Shown: in pieces, positions 57,101-64,000 of the stretch
How the letters are laid out: each line of letters opens with the position of its first letter
How positions within the stretch are numbered: position 1 is the stretch's first letter
Program-made: the position numbers and the translations under genes
The notes under the pieces: model-generated
What the model saw: only the letters and a program-made list of their open reading frames with translations
The model's database searches: none
What the model was told of the DNA's origin: nothing
Source: Omphiscola glabra
Lineage: Eukaryota; Mollusca; Gastropoda; Lymnaeidae
Assembly (NCBI GenBank): GCA_964017045.1
Contig: OZ024809.1
Location: 12,964,307 to 13,028,306 of the forward strand
Reading direction: 5' to 3'
Length of the DNA stretch: 64,000 nt

Positions 57101-57420
57101 CCGTATTACGTACCAAGCGCACTTGTCATATTATTTTTTTCAAAACATAATATTATTTAGCGCACAGTTATCGGGAATTTTGATTCGTGAAATCATTGTC
57201 ATCCAATTTCCTTCATCTTTCCCATTGAAAAACAGGAGCAAGTTATTTTTTGGAGTTGGTGCTGAAGTGGTGCTGAAAATTGGATAGTCGACGAGACTGT
57301 GTGCCCAATTTCAGCTCGATAGGTTGACGGGAAGTTTTTCAGTTAGCCGTCCGAAGATTTTGTCAACGAGCCGCGAACAAAAGCGAGGTTAATAAATATA
57401 AAGGATTTAAAAATTAATGG
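57101..57420 (+). repeat. Dispersed repeat family, copy 2
   Basis: ATTACGTACCAAGCGCACTT, then TTTCAGCTCGATAGGTTGAC, GCCGTCCGAAGATTTTG and CGAACAAAAGCGAGGTTAAT in the same order as at 60875-61215. Confidence 0.75.
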
Positions 57421-57429
57421 GGAATTATT

Positions 57430-58631
57430 TTGTAAACACAGATGGATTAAAAAAAATAAAAATGATATTCCACTATTTCACTACACAAATTGACTTAATA
57501 GGTAAATCAAATCTTCTTGTAGTGTGCACCATTTGCTACGTTTGTAGTGCGCACCGTATAGCCATTTTTGCAGTGTGCACAATATAGCCATTTTTGTGTG
57601 TTCACACCAGATAGCCATGTTTGTAGTGCACCCCCCCAAATACAGCCATGTTTGTAGTGCGCGCCCCTCCACCCCCCACCCCCCAATACAGCCTTGTTTG
57701 TTTTGGATACGACACCGCCATCAAGTGCTCCTCAACGCGGCCATGTCCGTACCAGAAGCCACGTGCAGAATCACCCTTGAAAAGTAAACAATCCGACACT
57801 CCAACATAAAAAAAAAAATATTAAAAAAAAAAAAGAAACTTATAAAAAACCAGGGACAACTGGGGAGAGAGGGGGAAAAAACGAAAAGGAAAAAAAATCT
57901 TTACGCCTCTTGAAATGACAAAATCTGTCCCTTCCCACAGGGTCCCTTCCCACAGGGTCCCTTCCCACAGGGTCCGTTCCTGGAATCTGTTTGCTGAAAT
58001 GTTCTCGTACGGGTAAAAAAAAAAGTCAACAAAATAGGGAGGGGGGGATCGAAAGAAGAACAAAAATCGATATATAGCTAGCCGCCACCCCCCTCCCCCT
58101 CTTCTCCCCAGTTCCTCCTCCCGCCACACCCCACCCCCAATACTGGAGCTTACAGCAGGACCAGTGGTGCTGCCATCGATAGCAGGCGGTCACACCCGTC
58201 GTACCGTCAGCTGGCCAGAGCCGCTAGAACTTTGCACGCGTACTGCGGTATCGGCCCCCCCCCCCCCCCCGATCGCATGTTGTACTTGAGGAGCAGTGCT
58301 GGGCACGGTGTGTGCCTGCCCGAACTGGACAGTAGCGTGTAGTGTAGTCTGAGGAAAGGACCTGTGGTTTGGGGGGGGGGGGGTTTGCTTCACACAGAAC
58401 AACAAATTCTAGCGTAAAGCCATCTATCCCCCCCCCCCACCCCGGGCCAAATCCGAAACTTGAAGTATCGCTATGTCATATATTATTAGAATGCCTTTCT
58501 CAAACTCTCGACACAGGCTCACGTTTGGCATAGTGTGAATGGGGCAGAGAACTCTTCAAGGTTTGTGTCTAATAACCTGGATTCTAGAAGATTAACAGTG
58601 GCATAACAGTTGTTTTTGTGTGTGTGTGTGT
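57430..58631. other. Spacer with homopolymers
   Basis: Includes GCACCGTATAGCCATTTTTG-like words repeated near 57540-57680, three copies of TTCCCACAGGGTCCC (57935-57978), and C16 (58255-58270) and G13 (58371-58383) runs. No gene recognised. Confidence 0.5.
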
Positions 58632-58636
58632 GGTAA

Positions 58637-59015
58637 GAGATGGTGGTGGTACCACTTAGTGGAGCCAGTCACATACATACAAGGGGTGATGACAGATGGT
58701 GGTGGTACCACTTAGTGGAGCCAGTCACATACATACAAGGGGTGATGACAGATGGTGGTGGTACCACTTAGTGGAGCCAGTCACATACATACAAGGGGTG
58801 ATGACAGATGGTGGTGGTACCACTTAGTGGAGCCAGTCACATATATACAAGGGGTGATGACAGTTGGTTGTGGTACCGCAGAGTGGAGCCAGTCACATAT
58901 ATACAAGGGGTGATGACAGATGGTGGTGGTACCACTTAGTGGAGCCAGTCACATACATACAAGGGGTGATGACAGATGGTGGTGGTACCACTTAGGGGAA
59001 CCAGCCACATGTATA
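58637..59015. repeat. 56-bp minisatellite
   Basis: Six to seven copies of a 56-bp unit (core GGTGGTGGTACCACTTAGTG), highly similar. Confidence 0.93.
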
Positions 59016-59054
59016 CAGCAGAGTTTATCACGGAAGGCGGCGACAAAAGTATCG

Positions 59055-59092
59055 ATCCACCCAGGGCGGCACTTACCCTAGCTACGCCACTG
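59055..59092 (-). mobile_element. Solo hAT-like end
   Basis: Read on the minus strand: CAGTGGCGTAGCTAGGGTAA, the same type of terminus as the elements at 18382 and 59482, but with a GTGCCGCCCTGGGTGG interior. No partner end was found. Confidence 0.5.
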
Positions 59093-59473
59093 GACAGAGC
59101 ACAAATTAGGCGTAACGTGACCAGTATCAGCTATGACTCCACCCCTTTGCCCAAAATGAACTCAATACATTTTAGTAGATGGTACGCTGTTTGCCTCAGC
59201 TAAATGCCACACTTATGGTACGCTTTTTGCCTCAGCTAAATGCCACTCTTATCGTCCGATTTTTTGCCTCAGCTAAATGCCCCCCTTGAAAGATATAAAG
59301 CTCAACTATGTATACAAAAATATGGGAAAATAATATATTTGTCAGTTCAATACAATCATCTAATTATTAACATCCAGTTGTTGATTTTTTAAAGGTGCCG
59401 AGACTGTCGTGTTTAATTAAGATAGGCGGGCAGAGAGTGAGGGCGCCGAAGGCTACCGAGCAAAAATTGTGAG
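59093..59473. other. Spacer
   Basis: Contains three copies of TTGCCTCAGCTAAATGCC (59190-59285). No gene recognised. Confidence 0.5.
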
Positions 59474-59481
59474 GGGTTCAC

Positions 59482-59673
59482 CAGTGGCGTAGCGAGCTTA
59501 ACTCGCGCCCGGGGCACAATACCTTTTTAGCGCCCCCAATACCTTTTTAGCGCCCCCCCCCATTCGAAAACCATACAATATTATAGTAAAATATACCATT
59601 TGGCGCCCATTTGTGAGAAGCGCCCGGGGCATGATGTCCCCCTTGCCCCCCCCCCACCCTCACTACGCTACTG
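59482..59673 (+). mobile_element. Non-autonomous hAT element, GCGCCCC family copy 2
   Basis: Nearly identical to the copy at 18382: CAGTGGCGTAGCGAGCTTAA start, CTCACTACGCTACTG end, with a slightly expanded C run. The flanks GGGTTCAC and GGGTTCAA form an 8-bp TSD with one mismatch, shifted one base at the right end. Confidence 0.88.
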
Positions 59674-60874
59674 GGTTCAACATTTTTGTTGATTGGTTCA
59701 GAAAGAATGGCTGTAGTTTGGAATATACCTGCTTTCAGTTTTTCTCCCATAAAATTTGATCCATATAGTGGACATTGCATTGGAACCTGAATTCACTTCC
59801 GATGTGGCGCGCCCCAGCGTATTCTTTTGGCCCCATCTTAGATTGCCCTTGTACTGTCACAATGAATAACGTGGAGGGAGGGTGTAAAGCAGCAATCGAG
59901 GGCGTCGAAGGCCCTTAAACGAATGCGGGGGGGGGGGTGTGAGGAGGGGGTCGTTTGCCCCTTCCCCTAGAAAATGTTTAGGCAAATTCAAAATTCAATT
60001 ATGCCTTTTGCGAAATAGCTTAATTTTTAGTTTTGAATCGTTGTGCACATAATCGGAGAGTGGAAGAATTTTGTTGTCACTTGACTCGTTACTGAAATAT
60101 CACATTAGGATATGGCGTCAGCGGGCCGTCGAGCTAAAAGCTCTTTATGCCCTCCCTGGCGCCCCCCCACACCAGCCAAGTAGCTGAGACGAAACTGTTG
60201 CCTAGGAGCAGCGTTCTCAGGGCTGCGTATTTAGAATCAGCGGCCAGAGACTTCCTCCACAGCCTCTCGCCTCATATCCCATAACGGCAACATGTAATCA
60301 TGATCCCTACCCTGTCACTCGTTACTAAATAGCGCTGTTGTTTTATCACTACCTAAGGCTTATCCGGGTGCAGTATTTTTTTTTGTTGAGAAAACACTCG
60401 ATGGGTCCAAGTGTAAACAACAACAGAACGAGCTAACTTCTCATCTTCTATAATATGCAACAAAAATATATGTCGTAGTGAGGGCGCATTGCCTTCGTCA
60501 ACCGTTTGTGCCAACAATAAACCGCTTATTCATACAGTAAAAGGCAGTTCCCGGATCCTAGAATAGAGATGGAGTTGTACAAAAAAAACAACATAAATTT
60601 TAAAAAAAACAGTCTTAATATAAAACACGTGGAGTTGTGAGATTTTGGGGGGGGGGGGGGCGTTTTTAAAGAGGAAGCAGGGCACATCAGGAGCAAAATA
60701 AATTTACGAGATATTTTTTTTTTAATGTTTATTGAAACTATTTACTTCGTGCTTACTTAAAATATTTCCAAACAATGTTGGCCGTCACAGAAAAAGAAAG
60801 TATGCTAACTACCTTACTACCTTCAATGTTTTACTAAAACACACACACACAAAGAAACGACACTGTTTTGTAGA
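59674..60874. other. Spacer
   Basis: Unique AT-rich sequence with G14 (60647-60660), T and CA runs. No gene recognised. Confidence 0.5.
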
Positions 60875-61215
60875 ACATATTACGCACCAAACGCAATTGC
60901 GATATTAAAAAAAACACCAAAAAAAAACCATAATCTCATATAGTGAAAATATGGGGAAATTTATTTCGTGAAATCAGTGTACTCGTATTTCCTTCATCTT
61001 CCCCTTGAAAAACAGGGAAAAAAATATGTTTTGGGGTCGGGGTCGGGGGTGGGGCTGATGATTTAAAAAGAATATGTTGTCATCGGCAACGCGTGTATAT
61101 GCCAGGTTTCAGCTCGATAGGTTGACGGGAACTGGGTCAATTAGTCGTCCGAAGATTTTTGCCAGCCACGAACAAAAGCGAAGTTGATATAAAGGATTTT
61201 GAAAACTATTTCGGA
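60875..61215 (+). repeat. Dispersed repeat family, copy 3
   Basis: ATATTACGCACCAAACGCAA, TTTCGTGAAATCAGTG, TTTCAGCTCGATAGGTTGAC, TAGTCGTCCGAAGATTTTTG and GAACAAAAGCGAAGTTGATA correspond in order to 57101-57420. The consistent order shows a real interspersed family of unknown class. Confidence 0.75.
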
Positions 61216-61464
61216 ACTATTTCGTAAACACGGCTGTATAGACACGAATGTATTGACACGGCTGTATTGTTTGCCATCCGACATGCTGCTTTTATCACGG
61301 CTTTTGATTGCAAAAATTATTCCAACTACACGACGACAGTGTTCATGTAGCACCCTTGTGTGGTTTAAAAGCTGACCTTATGTCGAATAGAAATAGACAA
61401 AGGAAAATATTGGAGTCGAAAACATAGTTGGCGATGGGAAATGTATTTGACTCCGCGCTGTTCC

Positions 61465-62275
61465 GAGTGTAGGTCTCCCTTTGTTCCGAGTATAGGTCCA
61501 GAGGCGTAACGACGGCTTGGCATTGGGGCAGTTGCCAAGGGCGCCGGCCTGCGCCAGTTCAAAAGGGCGCCGCAAGCTGAAACTTGTCAATTTATCAAGG
61601 GCGCCAAAAATAAAATTGCCAAGGCCCAAAAATCCAGTTACGCCTCTGTATAGGTCTCCGTTTATTCCGAGTATAGATCTCCCTTTGTTCCGAGTATAGG
61701 TCTCCCTTTGTTCCGAGTATAGATCTCCCTTTGTTCCGAGTATAGGTCTCCCTTTATTCCGAGTATAGACCTCCCTTTGTTCCGAGTATAGGTCTCCCTT
61801 TGTTCCGAGTATAGGTCTCCGTTTGTTCCGAGTATAGGTCTCCCTTTGTTCCGAGTATAGGTCTCCCTTTGTTTCGAGTATAGGTCTCCCTTTGTTCCGA
61901 GTATAGGTCTCCGTTTATTCCGAGTATAGGTCTCACTTTGTTCCGAGTATAGGTCTCCCTTTGTTCCGAGTATAGGTCTCCCTTAATTCCGAGTATAGGT
62001 CTCTCTTTGTTCCGAGTATAGGTCTTCCTTTGTTCCGTGTATAGGTCTCCTTTTGTTCCGTATATAGGTCTCCCTTTGTTCCTAGTATAGGTCTCCCTTT
62101 AATCCGAGCATAGGTCTCCCTTTGTTCCGAGTATAGGTCTCCCTTTGTTCCGAGTATATGTCTCCCTTTGTTCCTAGTATAGGTCTCCCTTTATTCCTAG
62201 TATAGGTCTCCCTTTATTCAGAGCATAGGTCTACATTTGTTCCGAGTATAGGTCTCCCTTTGGTCTGTGTATATG
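61465..62275. repeat. 23-bp minisatellite interrupted by a hAT element
   Basis: About 28 copies of a 23-bp unit (core TATAGGTCTCCCTTTGTTCC) before and after the insertion at 61499-61648. It resumes immediately at 61649. Confidence 0.93.
61499..61648 (+). mobile_element. Non-autonomous hAT element inside a minisatellite (GAGGCGTAAC family copy 1)
   Basis: Starts CAGAGGCGTAACGACGGCTT and ends AATCCAGTTACGCCTCTG, 150 bp. The TSD TATAGGTC is exact (61491-61498 and 61649-61656) and is part of the minisatellite unit. It is opposite in orientation to the copy at 62830. Confidence 0.92.
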
Positions 62276-62429
62276 AATCCATTTTCATCGTAATGTAAGT
62301 GTTGTAAAGTAGGTACATTACTAAAAAGTGCAAATAAAACTACCGGCCGGTATAAAAAAATATGATGGCAGTACCAAACATATTTAGCGTAGTCATCAAT
62401 CATTGGTCCCAACGCTATACACTCATGTT

Positions 62430-62572
62430 TTCAGATTTAAGCTACCATTTTACAGTTCTAAGATTTAGGCTACCATTTTACAGTTCTAAGATTTAGGCTA
62501 CCATTTTACAGTTCTAAGATTTAGGCTACCATTTTACAGTTCTAAGATTTAGGCTACCATTTTACAGTTCTA
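62430..62572. repeat. 28-bp minisatellite
   Basis: Five near-identical copies of a 28-bp unit (core TAAGATTTAGGCTACCATTT). Confidence 0.92.
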
Positions 62573-62650
62573 TTTTTTTCTTCTTTTAAATTATTTGATA
62601 AAAAAGTTGCTATTTTTTATAAAAATTTATAAAATTATTTTCGGTGTGAT

Positions 62651-62739
62651 TTATGTGTTTTCCGATGGCCTTAGGCGACCCCTGTGTAAGAGTCGTTCGA
62701 CCCCCGAAGGCGTCGAGACCCACAGTTTGATAACGGCTG
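62651..62739 (-). mobile_element. SPIN-like element fragment, copy 5
   Basis: One terminal half: GTGTTTTCCGATGGCCTTAG, GGCGACCCCTGTGTAAGAGT, ending TTGATAACGGCTG. The other half is missing or too diverged to place. Confidence 0.7.
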
Positions 62740-62829
62740 CTTTAACAATTGTCAGCTCTTCTATATCTACATATACCAGTATTTAAAAAAGAAAAGAAAT
62801 TGAATGAGTGGGTATTTTGGTGGGGTGAG

Positions 62830-62981
62830 CAGAGGCGTAACTGGGTTTTTGGCGCCCTTGGCTAATTTATTTTTTAAATAATAAAAATTTAAAAATTATA
62901 GATTTAGCGGCGCCCTTTTGAACAGGCGCAGGCCGGCGCCCTTGGCAACTGCCCCAAAGCCAAGCTGTTGTTACGCCTCTG
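62830..62981 (-). mobile_element. Non-autonomous hAT element, GAGGCGTAAC family copy 2
   Basis: Starts CAGAGGCGTAACTGGGTTTT and ends GCTGTTGTTACGCCTCTG, 152 bp. The TSD GGGGTGAG is exact (62822-62829 and 62982-62989). It is inverted relative to copy 1. Confidence 0.92.
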
Positions 62982-62989
62982 GGGGTGAG

Positions 62990-63374
62990 AAAGGTGTCCA
63001 GCCTTTAATCTTAACCTTGGACGTTAATACCGAGGGATATGAACCGTTGGGACAAACTGTGACAAGCTGAACTGTCTTTCTTGAATTCAGTGGCGATGTT
63101 TCATAGTTTTTCAGTGGTAGCCAAGAAACACCATGCTTGACGCAGGTTCGACGCACACAACGAAATATCTGGTATAAGGTATTTGTTATACAATTGACCA
63201 GTAGTCAGTTGACTTTAATGCAGGCCTGCACAACTCGAAATGTAAGGCGTGCCGTGATACTTAATGAAAAACTTGTACGGGCCGAAAGAAAATATGACCG
63301 GGTTGGCCGGTGGGGGGGGGGGGGGGAGCTATTAAGAAAATAGTAATAATTTTGTTGGTGCTATTTCGCGGGCC
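62990..63374. other. Spacer with possible hAT terminus and G15 run
   Basis: CAGGCCTGCACAACTCG at 63221 resembles a hAT terminus type; no partner end was confirmed. G run at 63312-63326. No gene recognised. Confidence 0.45.
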
Positions 63375-63597
63375 ATTCTGTCTGTCACTTCACATACCAT
63401 TATATTCTTGACCATCCATTCTGTCTGTCACTTCACATACCGTTATATTCTTGACCCGCAATTCTGTCTGTCACTTCACATACCGTTATATTCTTGACCC
63501 GCAATTCTGTCTGTCACTTCACATACCGTTATATTCTTGACCCGCAATTCTGTCTGTCACTTCACATACCGTTATATTCTTGACCCGCAATTCTGTA
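63375..63597. repeat. 43-bp minisatellite
   Basis: Just over five copies of a 43-bp unit (core TCTGTCTGTCACTTCACATA). Confidence 0.93.
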
Positions 63598-63764
63598 CAC
63601 ATTTCTACAACAGCAAGTCGATGACCGCTGGGAGAGACAACTCTAGAATGAATTTCTGCAAATTGACGCCTCATCAAAAACGTCTCTGCTCTGACGTCAC
63701 ACCATCATATAGGAATATTTCATGACCTGTTCGATGTATAAAAACATCTGGCATTGCGCGATCT

Positions 63765-64000
63765 TAGACTGGGTGGGCCGGGGCTCAGTTGGGTGGTCCG
63801 GGATGTATGGAATGGGAGGGGGGGCAGGGTAGAGTGGGCCGGGGCTCAGTTGGGTGGTCCGGGATGTATGGAATGGGAAGGGGTTGGGTGGAGTGGGCCA
63901 AGGTTGGGTTGGGTGGGCCAGGATGTATGGAATGGGAGGAGGGCAGGGTAGAGTGGGCCGGGGTTCGGTTGCGTGGTCTGGGATGTATGGAATGGGAGGG
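63765..64000. repeat. About 60-bp G-rich minisatellite running off the right edge
   Basis: Four copies of a 59-61-bp unit (core GGTCCGGGATGTATGGAATG) with a variable G run; the array continues beyond the window. Confidence 0.9.

Noticed and set aside
1..64000. CRISPR arrays
   Set aside because: All repeats are contiguous tandem units without unique spacers, and there are no cas-like genes.

Overview
This window is animal nuclear DNA, most probably from a mollusc (a heterobranch gastropod is my best guess). The evidence is a spliced-looking metazoan gene exon, SPIN-type hAT elements of the kind known from snails, tRNA-derived SINEs, a Helitron end, a degraded DDE transposase and the tail of a non-LTR retrotransposon. 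Nothing looks bacterial: there are no operons, ribosome binding sites, rRNA or CRISPR arrays. Species assignment is inference.

Only one convincing host gene is visible: a 5' coding exon on the minus strand at 49902..48829. It encodes a membrane-anchored, cysteine-rich protein of the FAM155/NALF (NLF-1) family, the auxiliary subunit of the NALCN sodium-leak channel. The exon runs from a start codon with an in-frame stop two codons upstream to a good splice donor (GTAAGG). The family continues past this point, so the next exon lies at lower coordinates. No matching exon was found there, so positions 1-48828 may be part of a very large first intron.

The rest is repeats. More than 50 minisatellites with mostly unrelated units (12 to about 66 bp, many near 23-24 or 44-47 bp) fill roughly 40% of the window by rough addition. 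The largest are a 44-bp array at 19.76-23.6 kb with 534/754-bp higher-order structure, a 47-bp array at 40.5-42.35 kb, and a compound 12-bp to 46-bp array at 52.0-54.4 kb with a 643-bp higher-order repeat. Many arrays are open in one or more frames only because of their periodicity; I do not call those ORFs genes. Homopolymer G/C runs of 11-18 bases are common.

Between the arrays lie short non-autonomous transposons, many with intact target-site duplications (TSDs). These include hAT-type elements (6.2, 18.4, 45.7, 54.6, 59.5, 61.5 and 62.8 kb), five SPIN-like copies (13.7, 18.7, 33.0, 48.5 and 62.7 kb), a foldback element at 23.9-24.2 kb, a 64-bp inverted repeat enclosing 1.6 kb at 34.3-35.9 kb, a Helitron at 7.2-7.9 kb and two tRNA-derived SINEs (11.6 and 32.3 kb).

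Region by region: 1-5 kb minisatellites and AT-rich spacer; 5.9-7.1 kb GACA/GATA/GGTA microsatellite; 7.2-7.9 kb Helitron; 8-19 kb alternating arrays and mobile-element remnants; 19.8-25.5 kb nearly continuous arrays; 26-48 kb arrays, SINEs, hAT elements and inverted repeats; 48.8-49.9 kb the NALF-like exon; 50-51.5 kb its unique upstream flank; 51.5-64 kb arrays and hAT elements. Array boundaries are good to about 10-20 bp; transposon ends with TSDs are exact.
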